From positions 132,415 to 196,414 of the forward strand of contig VXAU01004949.1 of assembly GCA_013399695.1 (NCBI GenBank): a stretch of DNA of 64,000 nt, in the 5' to 3' direction. A program made the position numbers and the translations under genes. A model generated the notes under the pieces. That model saw nothing but the letters and a program-made list of their open reading frames with translations. It was not told the DNA's origin and did not search any database. Below, in pieces: positions 12,752-25,692 of the stretch (the first letter of the stretch is position 1; every line of letters starts with the position of its first letter). Source of the stretch: Formicarius rufipectus. Taxonomy: Eukaryota > Chordata > Aves > Passeriformes > Formicariidae.

Positions 12752-13030
12752 AGTCAGGTTTCGAACAACTCCAAGAATGGAAGCTTTTCAGCTGCTCAGG
12801 CCCCACTGTGCATGGAGTCAGTGAGAGCCAGTGCATGGAGCTATTCTTCCTCAGGTGTGGGCCTTCAAGTTTCCCTTTGCAGAACTTCATGAGGTTTCTG
12901 TTTACCCGTTTCTCCAGCCTGTCAGGGTTCCTCTGGATCATAGCACAACCCCCTGGTCTATCAGCCACTCCTTTCAGCATTCCTGTACTTGTACTGATCT
13001 CTAGAGCTTTACAAAAGTCCAGGAAGCAAA
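12752..13030 (-). mobile_element. CR1 LINE fragment, minus orientation
   Basis: Reverse-complement CR1 sequence. Recognisable blocks in plus-strand order are 'aacaactccaagaatgg', 'cttcatgaggtttctg', 'ctccagcctgtcagggttcc', 'tctggatcatagcacaaccc' and 'tatcagccactcc', all matching the usual order of antisense CR1 ORF2 3' region and 3' UTR. The part between 12790 and 12840 is diverged or deleted. After 12995 only a weak match remains. The opposed ORFs of 109 and 79 codons over this interval are translations of the repeat. Confidence 0.85.
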
Positions 13031-13035
13031 GGTGA

Positions 13036-14470
13036 GGAAAGAAGTCTTCTCAGGGACTGATCGGGAAGGCCAATACGAGCCTCAGTACTCCACTGTCTAA
13101 GCATTAATGCTCTGTAATTGCAGGAGGAATCTTGGTGATAATGAAAACTAAGTTGATTTTACTATTTCTTCTTACTAAACCAGACTTTTAGGTTTTCTTT
13201 TCAAACTTGATGCTTGATTTTTACTTTTGCAAAATGTATCTTAAATCCCTTTTGTTTGTTAGGTGGAGAGAGAACTTTAATTGATGAGAAAAGGGCACTG
13301 GATCAAATTCTTTTCATTGCTGGGCACCATTGGCTGTAGTACTATTGAACTCAATGGCTGTCTTCTAGGATTTTCCCTACCTTTTATAATTTTCACAGAG
13401 GATCTGAAGAATTATTGTCATTCCCATTTAGGTTGCCAACACATTTCTAGAGTGTAGGTGAACTGCTTAACTGGAAACACCTCCTGTCCCCTAACAATAA
13501 AACATTTCCTGACATGAAAAAAAAAGTTTTCTTCATCAAAGCCAAAACAGACAATTGCTGTAACAGTGCCCACTTGATAAGATTGTAGGGGATGAATAGC
13601 CTTCCTCCAAAGCAGAGAGAGCAGCAAATTAAAACTTTGCTCTATGAAATGATCCTCCAAAATGTCTAGCTCCCTCCAGACTCCATTAGTTATCAAATAA
13701 TCTGGGCAAAAGCTTATTTGAAATTGAAAAGAGAGACGGAGTTCTTACCTCTCTCATTCTCTCCCTTTCTCTGTCTACACACAAAGAGAACAAAGTTTAA
13801 TAGATAGCATATGCTGTTAGCCGAGCCTTTGTTCCTGCCCCAGCAGAGTCAACACAGTGCCAAGTCTTACTGGGTTTCAGTGTGACTCCCCACTTTTGGC
13901 TTGAGTTTCCTTCAATCTGAAGCAGTCTTACATAAAACTCTGAAGATTCACAGCATATTTAAATGTAGAATTTAAACCATCATTCAGAGAGTGTATTTTT
14001 TAAATCTGTCTCCTCTCAGTGACCAGAACTTGGCAGATTCGCCTACAGGCTGTTAAGAATGGATGAGAGATGATCAAGTCTCCTCTCCAGCTCTATGCAA
14101 AACTCTAAGCAACTGGAAAGTGACAAGTCTCATGAAATTAGTGAGTAAAATGTAGAATCCTTTGCTTTTGTTTTTTGTTGCTGTTTTTCCTCTTAGGTGT
14201 TTTGTAGATTTTCCCTTTTTTTTCTTTTTTTTTTTAACAATATGTTAATATTGAAGACATTAGACCTGTTGTTAGACAGATTAATAAAAAGCTGTCTGAT
14301 TTGTGGTCTTAGAAAAATCTTTGTTATGTGAAAAGATATAGTACTTTTCCCTCAATGGTTGGGTAATTCTTTAATCTGCCTCCAAGAAAATTTCCCAGGT
14401 GAAAAATTTGGCCTGTTGCAGTTTTTCATTCTCGGTCTCTTTTTTTTTTTTCCCCACGATTTTTTTTTAA
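13036..14470. other. Noncoding stretch
   Basis: T-rich runs at 14214-14236 and 14441-14452. The 92-codon minus frame at 13418-13696 has no recognisable domain. No repeats are identified. Confidence 0.5.
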
Positions 14471-15000
14471 AAAATTTGATTCTCTCTGATTAATTGCTGA
14501 ATTACGCAAGCTTTTTGCTTTATGCCTGTTACTAAAGGTCAGATTGATTAAGTCATCATGTACTAATAAATCTTTGTGAAATATGGTGAAAATGTGGATG
14601 TTAGAGATTGGAAACTGGCATGGGCTGGTTCTAAAAATCCCACAGTACGCTTTTTATCTCTTCAGTGCAGTGAAGGGACACTTCTGCCAGCATCATTTGC
14701 TGATTAGTTTTTTTTAATATCAGGTGTTTCCCACCTGATGGTAAGCAATGTTGCATGTGCTATTTGCTGCTTGTTTCTCTATTCAAGAGAAGCTGAGAAA
14801 AATTGTGCCTTGAACCTGATTAATGAATGTATTTGAATAGCCTCCAATAAACCTTTATCATTGTGAACTGTAGCTGGCACATCAAATGGGTGTGAACTTA
14901 GACATGTCTAATGGCCTGGGAAATGCCCTGCTAGACTAGCAGGATTTTGCAGTCTAATGAATTAAATACCTAAATGATCTTGAAATAATATTAAGGAAGC
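14471..15000. other. Candidate conserved noncoding sequence
   Basis: Low-CpG sequence dense in ATTA/TAAT/GATTAA cores (for example tctgattaattgctgaatta and cagattgattaagtcat) with no ORF or repeat signature. The texture is typical of vertebrate developmental enhancers, but nothing here proves constraint. Confidence 0.2.
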
Positions 15001-15920
15001 ACAACTGACGGAAGCTGAGGAAAGAAGAGAGATTCGAGGTTGGGGTTGGCATTCCACCCCCAAGACATCACATTGCTCTGTGAAGAATAACAAATATGTA
15101 GAGATTCAAGTAAGGAAATGTCAGTTTAGTTTTTTTATTCTGGACTCCCTCTCTCACCTAGCTCACTTTTATAAAACCAGAATTACAAACCAGCCAAGTA
15201 AAAGTTAGTAGCTGTACCAGTTGTTGAAGACTGAACTCTGAAATTCTTGCTTCAGCAATGAACCTGCTCATGTATTCCCATGAACTCACAGGTTACAGAC
15301 ACTAATTTGCAGCAAGCACAAATATTTTTTGAGGCCTGTGACAGATCAGGTGAGATTGATACTTTGTAAAAATTCTGATAGCTCATAATCTCCTGAGTTG
15401 AGGCTGGCTCTGATCTTTTAGAAGGTGGTCTTGGGGCACTCAAGCCATTTCTTGGTCTTTCTGTGTGGCCCTGTGTAACAGCCTTCTCTCCTCTTTTACC
15501 CCCTTGTACTTGGATTGCAACACCTGCTTGGATTTCCCCTAAATAATAGGTCTGTGTACATCATCAACACAGTGCAGCAGAAACTGCTTCCACAGTTAGG
15601 GAATCTGCAGTGTGGATCACAGCGCAGCCCTGAGCAAGATGTTGGTTCAATACCAAGGGAAAAAATTGTGATCCAAAGATAAAGCTGGGGTTTGCTGCAA
15701 CTTCCTCCCTACCAGAACAGAAACAGACTTGTGGCAGCAGTGTTAGTAGCCTCAGCAAGTCAAGTTTCTTTCTCACTGTGAACCAGAATACCACCTAACA
15801 AGATCCTCTCAGGTGAGGCCCTCCCTGAACACCTGCTTTTGGGCACTGTGTTTCTGAGTTTTTCCTGAAGAGCAAAAGTCAAAGCTTTGTTTCTGGATGG
15901 AGACACTCAAGCCACATGTT
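15001..15920. other. Noncoding stretch
   Basis: Only shadow-like minus frames of 63 and 76 codons (15252-15443, 15564-15794), without motifs. No repeat is recognised. Confidence 0.5.
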
Positions 15921-15960
15921 ATTGTGGCATAAAAATGATTCATTGCCTTTATGCCACAGT
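15921..15960. repeat. Perfect 11-bp-arm hairpin with nested palindrome
   Basis: TGTGGCATAAA (15923-15933) is exactly complementary to TTTATGCCACA (15948-15958), with one wobble and one more Watson-Crick pair outside. The 14-base loop holds a second odd-centred palindrome AATGA-T-TCATT. The structure sits at the left edge of a conserved-element-like stretch. Confidence 0.9.
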
Positions 15961-16350
15961 TAGCATATGTGGGGAAACCTAATAAATATCCCTATTCAGC
16001 CAAGATAATGAGGAGAATTAAATTGGCTGGCATTAGAATCAAAGCTCATTAGCCTTGCATCTAACACTTGACAACCAGAGATAATATCAGAAAAAGGGTT
16101 TTCTTATGTCATTTTCTGCATGTGTTGCAGGGATTGACCATGTGTAATGAGATTATATCTTAGCAATGAATGAGAAATAGCATTTTTGCCGGTTGTCAAG
16201 ACCCATCTGAACATAAAGTTTATTTAAACACATTTTTTTGCTATGAGCTCATATTAAATATCTGCAAGTTTATCCATCTCTAATTTAGTTACATGGTCAT
16301 TATATGGAAAATCTACTTCAGATAAAGCAAAGCATTTTCATCCTCCAGTT
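15961..16350. other. Candidate conserved noncoding element
   Basis: Long low-CpG stretch with many homeodomain/POU/forkhead-like cores (attaaattggct, gtttatttaaaca, catattaaatatctgc), no ORF and no repeat signature. Together with the adjacent hairpin it is one of the better enhancer-like candidates. Function is inference only. Confidence 0.25.
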
Positions 16351-18879
16351 ACATAAGTATTAGGTCCCAGTAATCTCACGCAAACGTCAGATACCTACTA
16401 AGCCACTGCAGTGTTAACTTGTACATGTTCTGCACTAATAGCGAGCAACTTATTCTGCACAGCAGTGTAGTGGATGTAACATTTCATCAATGGGATGATG
16501 AGGTGAACAAGCATAGAAAATGAGCTGAGCCTCTACAAAGTCTTTGACAGACCGTTCCCTTTCTGATTAATATCCCAAGAAACTTTTTCCCTCTGGCTGG
16601 CCTTCAGAGGCAGCAAAAAAACCAGCACAACAGAGTATCCAGTGTAAAGCACCTTCAGTGTGTGACTGTCCTCACCTCACTGGCCTTCAATCCTTTTCTG
16701 TGGATTCCTAGTATACACCTCCTATGAGAGGTTGGAATAAGTGGGCCACATCTGTTGCAGCATTTTAACTATCTAGCCCTTCCTTTCCATCCCTGCAGCC
16801 AAACTATTTACACACATCAAATCAGTTTCCTCTTCAGCTACTGTAGTCTTACTCACAGGACTTCTTTCTCCTTTACATGGCTCTTGAAAGATTTCTACTA
16901 AGGGGATTTTTCTTATTCATTCTCTGGCATCTTCTTTGAATCTTGGGGTCTTTCCCCCAAGTGCTCTAAAGAGATCTAATGTTCTAGGCTTGAAAATCTT
17001 CTGCTGTGCACCTCTTCTTGTTAAATCTAGCTTTTGTCTTTACCCTCTTGTTTCCACTCAGTCATACTGACTACCTCTCTTGTTCCACCAAAGCTTCCAT
17101 CATCTCTTTCCCTATCCTCACCAAAATGCTCCTACAGCCATCTTCTTCTGGCACTTTTGGTATTCGAGGGAGTGAAGAAAAATAATGAAAAGAGCCATCC
17201 GTATCACTTGCTATTGTTATTCTTATAGTTATCACCTTTGTGTTTTCTCTTTCCCATCTAGTCTGCCTGTCTGTGACCATCACTTCCTGTTTATATGCTA
17301 GACGCATTAATTTATCTGAGAATATAGAAAATATTCTACAGTCTGCTGCATTCACTGGCTCCCACAAGGGTATTCCTACAGCAATATTCTCCCATGATAC
17401 AGAGCTCCAGCATTAGACAATGATTTTGTTTATGGTGAGATATAACCAGATATATGTCAGGACATTCTTTTAAACTATTATATTAAAGTCATGCTAGCTG
17501 AAAACCTGAAGAAAATTATAGAACAGGCAAATTTAGAGCAAATCACATTTCATAATAATGGTAGATCAGAAACTATCTTCCTTTCTATCCATAGCAATTA
17601 AACTTGACTCTTTTTTTTTTTTTAATTTTTTTTTTTCTAGAGCAATTTAAAAAAGGAAATATGGTCAAGTAAGTATTGCCATCTGGATGCACCATGTGAA
17701 TACGATGAACTCCAGTAAAGATGGGTCTTAGGCAGTACAAATGCCAAGTGACCATTAGTGAAACTGGTATGATCGCAATTCTATTGTTATTTGTCAGCAG
17801 TCCTTTCCAGAAAAAAAACCCACAAGCTGTGCCCAACAGAAAGTGAAGGAATAGCAAGTTGCAGTCTGCAGTCACAGAGAAAGCCAGTGTTCTCAATATG
17901 CCAACCATAATGAAGGACATCAGTCACTTCTCTAATGTATTCCTCCTGGCTCCAGCCATATCTATATTTACCCAATCTATCAAAATCTGCCCTTTTTCCC
18001 TTTGAGATGAGATCACTTTGAGAGAGCCGTTCTAGTCTCTTGACTGAAGATCCTGAGGAATAGATGGGCTCAAGCCTTTTATAATTCAGTTCATTAATTC
18101 ATTGCTGTAAAATGTGTCTATTTCACCAACTTTCTGTGTGTGTGTGTATTTGTCTGCTATAACTCAGCATGGAATCCAAATACCTGCATTAAGTGTGTGA
18201 TCCAGCTCCCCATCTTTATGGCTAGTGTGTCTAATCCACAGGCCTGTCTGTAACTTGATACAGAAAAACAATTTAAAGAGGTTAGGAGTACTATAGAGCA
18301 GGAGGTGCATGGAGTGCTGTGTTTTAGTTACAGCACACTTTCAATTAAGGCCATTAACACACAAGGACTGAAGTTCAGTGAACACGCTGTAAAAAGGGTG
18401 TTGTGAGCTGGAAGGTGGACAGTCTCCCACCCTAAACAGAAGAACAGACCTCTGTGAGGAAGTGGCAGTAATACAGACTTTCAACAGTACTTCTTCCCTT
18501 CCCAACATGACTCTTAAATGAACTCAGTAAACCACTTAGATCCTTACCTAAACAGAGTATCACAAAGCTGAAGTCTGTATTCTGCAGAGCTACTGTCAGT
18601 GCCCTCACAGGTCAGGCTCCATGAGCGTGAATCTCAGTCCTTAACTGATCAATACGCCTTTTGAAAGACTTTCTTGCATTTAAGCCATTCTATTCACTAC
18701 CCGAAAATATTTGCAGCAATGTAAAGAACATATTGCTATAACATTTTTCATATGTAAACACATTTTTAAATAGTTTTCTTGCTCTAATTATACATTGTAA
18801 CTTATTTTCCAGCTCAGACCCTCAGGTTTCTCAAACAAGCCCTGCTATTTCATGTTGTCTCTTCCCAAGCCACAGTCTT
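16351..18879. other. Noncoding stretch
   Basis: Includes pyrimidine-rich 16.85-17.3 kb, T runs at 17609-17637 and a short (TG)n at 18135-18147. The opposed frames of 98 and 111 codons near 17.07-17.92 kb are low-complexity readings of C/T- or T-rich DNA, not recognisable proteins. Confidence 0.5.
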
Positions 18880-19025
18880 TGGTACCTGACCATCTTCTGG
18901 GTGGCCTTAGGTAAGCCACTCTTTCCTTTGTATAAATTTCCCTGTGCATCTCTAAATTGGACTAATATTTACCAGTTTCACTGTGCTTCTTTTTCACAAA
19001 GTACTGAAGAGATGTAAGAGCCTAT
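18880..19025 (+). mobile_element. Ancient MIR/CORE-SINE-like relic
   Basis: The stretch 'ggtggccttaggtaagccac' followed by 'ccctgtgcatctctaaattgg' and 'cacaaagtactgaagag' follows the order of the amniote MIR-type SINE (ctgtgtgaccttgggcaagtcac ... tgcctcagtttccccatctgtaaaatggg ... aaagcgcttagag). Divergence is high, consistent with a pre-avian insertion. The call rests on memory of the family's block order. Confidence 0.45.
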
Positions 19026-20749
19026 GGAAAAATTAAATACCACTGCCTCTTCACAAGCTGTATTGTTCAAATTCTATCATCAAGACTGGTTTTTGAGGAC
19101 TCAGAATGGAACCTAAACCTTTTCAAATACATTCAGATTATTTCTGGTTTTGTGTAGCACATATTTTTATTTTCTTTCCCATTAGAAATGAGTTCTAAAA
19201 CAGAGTTAGCTATTCACTTGGTGGTGGTTGGCAGGAGCTCAGCATTCCAGTGTAAAGTGATCTCTTTTTTGTCTGCCAATAATGCAATATTAACAAATTT
19301 GTCTTGATATTTATCTGTTGTTATGCCTGTTGTCAGACTGTACCAAGAAAACAAAAGTTGGAACACTGCAGTGATCGTTTTAAGATATCTGATATGGCAC
19401 TGAAGAGTTTCCTTCAGTAATTACCAGTTTCATGGCAATGCAGAATTCTAGCATGTAAGAAGCTGCCTTGCATGTTTTCTATCACTGACCATTTCAAAAG
19501 GCATAGTCTTTCATGGTCTCAAATGCTCAAATTTCATTTTTAATGATTGAAAACCAAGCTTTGTCACATTATTTCTGGTAGGCTTAACATAAAAATGTAT
19601 TAGCTGAACCAGCTGGGAAAAAATCCATATCATAACCAATATTTAAATTTTCAGAAGAAGAGTGCTTGGAGTTTGTTTTCCAGTAATCATAGCATCAAGT
19701 CTCCATACATCAGTGCTGGACAAAAAGTATGAAGAATGACACGGTTTGTCAAATCATATACTTAGTGCTAAGAAAGACCCCAGACACAGTCATGAATGGT
19801 CAGCTAGGTCTTAGGTTAGGCTAAGACGAAGCTGGCTAAAATCAACCTTGAATTTGCACAAATGGCATGTAATTTGTCTAAGCAAAATATAGCACAATAC
19901 TTTTCTTAATTTTAAGCTATATAACAAACTATACTTGTGCTAAAAATGCAAACTAGCAATTATCAGCCAGATAAGTAGGAGTCAGAATCTTATCCAAGAC
20001 AACTAAAAATCAGGCTTAATTGAAAGCAATAGGTTTACAGAAAATTCTTGAACTAGCACTGCAGAATTCTATGTTCTTCTAAAATACATAATTATTCTCT
20101 GCAAGAGTAACTGCACCTCTCTTTCTTGTATTCTTACTTTAGTGCTATCATTTGTTAGGGGCATGATCCTACATGGCTCCCCAAAAAAATGAGATTGAGA
20201 AGAAAAACACACAAAAGGAAAGGGTAGCAGAGTATTAATTTATTAGTTACAACTGGAACAGACCAGTAGGCTGGAACTGAAAGAAAGGGTGATTTTTATC
20301 CAGATTGATGACTCTTTTTATTGTAATACTGTTGATCAGCAGAGGTTTAGTAATTGTTGTAACAGATGTGGCCTCTCCAATGCTGCACATTTGACTTCTC
20401 TTGCCTAAGCAGGAATAGTAATTATTCACTGTTTTTCAAAACCTCCAGCCTGCAATTGAGTTGTCACAGTCTCCCAGACGCTGCTCCTGGCAATGCAGAT
20501 GGTACCAGCTGACACCCTTTGGGCACATCACTACAAGCATGAGTAAACCACGTGATTTTAACTACTTTCCTGATACCTAATGGATGACAGTAAGTCAAAG
20601 AAAGATGCCTTTTAGGAGGAAATATGGGCTCCGTGGAGCTGCAATATGATTGAGGCAAATGTTCAAGTGAGGACACATCTGAAAGAAATTGCTAGCATGA
20701 GGTACAGCAGGGAATGATCAGCTTCTGTAACAAAACACTTGTTTCCAGA
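19026..20749. other. Noncoding stretch
   Basis: AT-rich, no recognisable exon or repeat. Minus frames of 60 and 70 codons at 20.25-20.68 kb show nothing of note. Confidence 0.5.
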
Positions 20750-21015
20750 CTGAATTGTATCCAAATTGTTTTTATATGAGACCCAAGTCAATACTATTGA
20801 CGGCCTTTTCTGTTTGTTTTTAATCCTTCGTCTATTGGATTTGCTGAAGAATCGTGTTCAAGTAGAGAGTGGATGCATTAACAAATACATCTAGCAGCCC
20901 ATTACCAATTATTTGTGTGCCAGGGGAATAATAGGTTTGTGTAGTTAAGAAAAAGAAAACAATTGCAAATGTTCACTTGAAATTTACAACACTTCGTTAT
21001 TAGATAATTCAGTTT
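20750..21015. other. Candidate conserved noncoding sequence
   Basis: Unique-looking, low-CpG stretch with repeated ATTA/CAATTATTTG-type cores and no ORF. The enhancer-like texture is the only support. Confidence 0.2.
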
Positions 21016-22230
21016 GAGGAAATTGGTTTCCTAGATCTGATGGTAACATAAATCACATCTTGAAGCCGAATGCAAGTAAAATTTAGTCTGTCTGGTGAGA
21101 AGTACCAAATACAGTAAGTGTGATAGCACACAACCTTTGAAAATAACACCTTCAAAGTAATTTATGGTAGTGAGACATTAGCACTTGGTGCTGAGTGTCT
21201 GACAGCAGGCACCCAAGTCTGCACAAAGAGGACGTGAATGTGAAAAGGACTCCATGAAAGTGTATTCCACCTTCCTCTCTGTCCAAACTCTTTGTAAGCC
21301 ATATCAAATTGAGTAATTTATTTTAAATTGTTCTCACTGCTTCTGGGAAACTATTCTTCTATTCAAACTTTGTATGAACATTTCACTGTGAAAGAAAAAA
21401 ATATAAAAATTATGGAAAATATGCTATGCTATTTTTTTATGGTTACACTTGTTTGGTGAAGTGATTGATTGACAAGAGCATATAGTAGTTTCTGTGAAAA
21501 CTGAGTCCAGATCCTGACATTACTGTGATATACGTAAGAGGCAAATAAATCAGGTGCATGCATTTTGTAGTTTCTGTGAATGTAATGATTCAAAAGTAGG
21601 AAACAAACGAAGCTAAAGGCTATACCTGTACATAACTGATATTCAATGTATTCCAAATTTTTCCATGTATAAGATTGGAAATAATGTTTGTAAGTAGTTC
21701 AATTCATGAGTTTTCAGAGTTTTAAATATAAAAGGAAAGTAAACTTGGAAAGATGAGGACCTTGATTAGCCATCACTTATGTTCCCACTGGCTGCTTTTC
21801 TGTTTTTATTGTGTGCTTTCACTCTTGTTTGGGCTGGAGTCAGTGTGACCAACGGACTCCCTTGATATCCTCCAGGCCATCTACATAAGCAAAAGCATGG
21901 CCTACTGGAGTTTCATGAAAATTCAAGAAGACTTACAAGGAATGTTATAAGAAACATTGTGTTGCACTTTATTTTGTTTTGCATTCTAGCTAATCCTATG
22001 AAAATTAAAATTATTTCCTGTATCTAAAATCTGTGTTTGATTAGTTTATCAAACATATTGGGTAGAAAATTGATGGAAGTAGTAAATTAGTATAACTGGT
22101 ATAAGCATGAATTACATACTGTATAACTGAGAAAATTCATAACATAAGACGTGAAGCTCCTTATTGTTTAGATTGAACTCTCTCCCCACCTCCCCACACT
22201 TTTTTCCTTNAAACACACAGGTTTCAGGCT
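21016..22230. other. Noncoding stretch with one ambiguous base
   Basis: AT-rich. A single N is at 22210, next to a T run. Nothing else is recognised. Confidence 0.5.
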
Positions 22231-22345
22231 TCAGCTTCTGTTCTTCCAGTGCAGTGTAAGAGACTTCTGAGTCAAAGAACCTGACCAGGACCAGAGTCCA
22301 GGGCTCCTGTCAGTCAGGAGTCTATACCTTGGGCCACTGGAGGCA
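22231..22345 (+). mobile_element. Possible ancient SINE 3' segment
   Basis: The order 'gagtccagggctcctgtcag', then 'accttgggccactgg', recalls the SINE/MIR-type block in which a filed 'ccagggctcctgactcccag' is followed by 'ccactgggccatcctgcctc'. It also holds a short inverted repeat (CTCCTG/CAGGAG). Weak call. Confidence 0.25.
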
Positions 22346-24099
22346 TCACTTTTTCTGTTTCAATTGTTCTGCTCTCTATAAAGTGCTATTTTTTCATGGA
22401 TAAACAGAGGTATTTCTGTTGAGTGCCCTGGCTGTTTGTTGATAATATGTGCTTCTTTCAGAATAGACATTGAAAGAACTGCTCAACAAAATGGCTTTTC
22501 TACTCTCATGAATTTTACTTCAATGTATAACTACTGGCACAATTTATAATGACTCTAATTAAATCTGGGTATGTGGATTCAGACTTCTTCAATTTTATAT
22601 TGAAAATCTCAGATTAGGTAAAACAACATTATATTCTGGGTATATAGATCAATACAAAATTGCAGTATTATGTTACTGTAGACTTCAGTTCAAAAACATA
22701 CATTTTAAGTAGTTTAAGTAAAGAATTTAAGTAAATCAGACAATATAGATATCACTCGGTAAGGGCTTGGAAAGTTTAGTGCCCTTGACATTAAATGCTT
22801 TAGGTGAAAAATACTCTTGGCCTTCTTTCAAAACCAAATCCGATTTGACCTTCCAAATCTGAGTTTCTGCATCATTAACAAAGACTCTCAGTTCCACTCT
22901 ATTTCACTGTCTTAATGTTATACTCTCTTAAAATAGGGAAAAGATTCTCAGATGACCACAGTAGCATAAATACTTTACTGTTAACTTCAGATTACTGAGT
23001 ATTTTGAACTATATTTATTCATGGTAAACTGTTCTTCATTTTTTCGTGTAGAGGCTGTCCCTCACTGGTGGAAGTTAACTCTTGCTTGGAAATACATTGC
23101 TGTCTGTAACACATGACCTTGCCATGAAGGAGATGGACATCTCAAAACATCTATAGGAATATTGCAGCTTTTGATTTTGAGAAAACAAACTACCAGGCTA
23201 TGGCCCCTGGCTTTTTTAGACTCATTACAGGACCAGTCATTTCAGATCCTAGTCAGTACTTCAGTTGTTTCATGTTTTCTGTTTGAGTCCAAGCAATTAG
23301 TTCTGTTGGGTAACCAAGTGTTCCTCAAATGAGGCCAGTATGCTGGGATGAAGTTCAATTAAATGATTTCTACTTTTTAGTCACTATCTCAAAATGACAC
23401 TGAAATTTTCTGAAGGGCTGTAAAGCCTCAATTAGAGAACTGCTTTTTGCCCTTCTATTCTCAAAGTTGTTCAGAGAATTATTTCTCCATCTTTAGGCAA
23501 CAACAGAAACAGATCTTTGAAAAAGTTTTAGTGCTTTTTTTTTCATTAGTTTGTATCTTAGCACTTGCTAGTCATAGCCAGAAATAGTTGTGGTATGAAA
23601 CGGGCTATCAATATTTCTTTGTTTATTGGATATTAGGAGCAAGCATATTTTAAGGTTTATGGCCCAGCTTCTGAATCTGAAGTAACAGTTCCTGAGTTTC
23701 AGGTAACTTCTTCCCTGTACTGTAGCCTCATATGACTGTCTTTAGTTGTACGATTTACAGGTTTACCATGTTCAAAGCTCCTGCTGTTCTTTAACGTCAC
23801 CCATTTGTTGACTCAAGTTTTGATGATTTGGGTTAAAAACATCCAAATTATTTTAAATTCCAAAACCATTAAGGCACTATTTTTTTTCAAAACTACCACA
23901 CTTCTCTGTGTGCTACACTGTAAAGCTAAACTGTGGTATGTGAGCCACTCAACTTTTATTCACTGTCCATAGTGAAATGCAGATCTGACATGTTCCTGCT
24001 CTGAGTCAGATTTTAAAGAAAAGCAAATCTAAGATCTGGTCTCTTCACCTTATAATCATACATAGATTAAAATAAACAAAATAAAAATATTTTGTTCTC
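22346..24099. other. Noncoding stretch
   Basis: AT-rich desert. No ORF, repeat or RNA gene can be supported. Confidence 0.5.
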
Positions 24100-24460
24100 T
24101 TCAATCTTAATGAATATGATGAGCATTCATGTTGATGTGAGGAGGCTATCCAAGACTTCATTTCCAGTTGCAGTGGGAATTTTAATTAGTCCAAAGTGAA
24201 TTACTTAAGCTAATTGCACAGTTTTGTCTCAGCCAGCTTCTGCAAATGATAGATCACCATGAGATTTATAATGATCACAAGTTCCCGAATCTCAGCTTCA
24301 GTCTCCATGAAGTCCATTTCTTTCAAAATATGAAGAATAAGCAATGTTTCCTTACTGTTCATGTGGAAAAAATTTAGCACTTTAATCCACATGCGTGTCT
24401 CTTTTTGAAAGGCAACTATGTTCATCACTTTAAGCGTCTTTCCTTCTGGACAAATAATTT
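24100..24460. other. Candidate conserved noncoding element with minus ORF
   Basis: Contains 'ttttaattagtccaaagtga' and 'cttaagctaattgcaca', typical homeobox-site-rich sequence, plus a 72-codon minus frame (24210-24428) rich in Leu/Ile/Met/Lys that reads as amphipathic helix. It could be a constrained noncoding element or, less likely, a lone exon. No clear splice sites were found. Confidence 0.25.
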
Positions 24461-25640
24461 ATCCATGCTGATATATCTGGATAATCATAACTACCCATAG
24501 GCCCAGAGGATACACCATCCTGCACTACATACCTGTTCCTTCACACTCAAGCAAGACAATGTTGAAACATAAAATGATAAATTATGGAACAGTTTTATAT
24601 GAAATGTGAATTTTAAGTTCTGTAATTTATTTTGTCAAACAATCCTGACACAACAACATCACAGCAGGAGAGTCAGAGACTGTGATTTCCATTTTCCAGA
24701 TTTTTGTAGTAGATATAAATTTCAGTGTGATGCTGAAGTCACTTTTCATTTCAGGTGGGATTTTAGTGATTGTCCCTGAAAACCCTTTTGTTTATATTAC
24801 ATATTCTATCATTATAGGAGCTGTCACAGACACATTTTTGTAATTGGACAGTGCTGAAGAATTTTATCATGGAAGTTATAATTATGCAACAAGCTGTTCT
24901 TCTTCAGTGAGCAACAGGATGCAGCACAATCCTCACAGAGTTTTGATGTGAAGGACAGTAGGAGTTCCTGAACCAGAGGCTTAGCTCCTCAGAGGTCTCC
25001 CCACCAAGAGGTATGACTAAATTAGACAGATACACAGAATTAGGAGTCAGAAGGAGAGTGAAAGTGTGGTAGGGAGGAGAGGTCAGGAATGTTGAAAATG
25101 AGCCTGACATCTTCACTTAATATAGAAAGCACTTTCCAGAAAGCTCATTTTTCAGCATTACAACACTGTTTAATGAGTACAGAGTTTTGCTCAGAAAAGG
25201 AAAAGGAACATTTTCCCAAGCTGACAAGGAGTCAGTGTAGATACACTAGCTATCTTGACAAAGATTGTTGGGTTGTGGGGGGCTCGGGCACAAAAAAACT
25301 CAGACTAGTGTGATGCTTCAGACAGGTTTATGGACCTACTACTGTATTTCAGTATAGGACCTCAGTGACCAGTTCAGGTCTCGTACATGACTAAACTGCC
25401 AAACCCTGACTTCTTCGAAAAGTGCGTCTTCTGTAGGAATAGAGATTCCACTGCACTCTGAAAAGCAGAATAGTTGCATTTTGCAAAGTTTATATTACTT
25501 TTCTTTGGGATTACACAGCATTAATTTTGCAAAGGAGGGCACAATACTCAGATGGGTTTTCAGGAGGGATTTGTGCAGGACCCAGGTAAAGATCTCACTA
25601 TTAGGCTCACAGTGCCTAAAGGACCAAGTGGTTTGGGCAA
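24461..25640. other. Noncoding stretch
   Basis: Small opposed frames at 24.9-25.3 kb have no motif. No repeat is recognised. Confidence 0.5.
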
Positions 25641-25692
25641 GTACTATTATTATTATTATTGTTGTTGTTGTTATTGTTATTATTATTATTTT
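25641..25692. repeat. (ATT)n/(GTT)n microsatellite
   Basis: Compound trinucleotide array: ATT units, then GTT units, then ATT units again. It generates the Tyr/Cys-, Ile/Val- and Ile/Thr-homopolymeric stretches in overlapping frames at 25481-25813, which are therefore spurious. Confidence 0.95.

Noticed and set aside
12706..13035. 109-codon plus ORF and opposed 79-codon minus ORF
   Set aside because: Both are readings of CR1 sequence.
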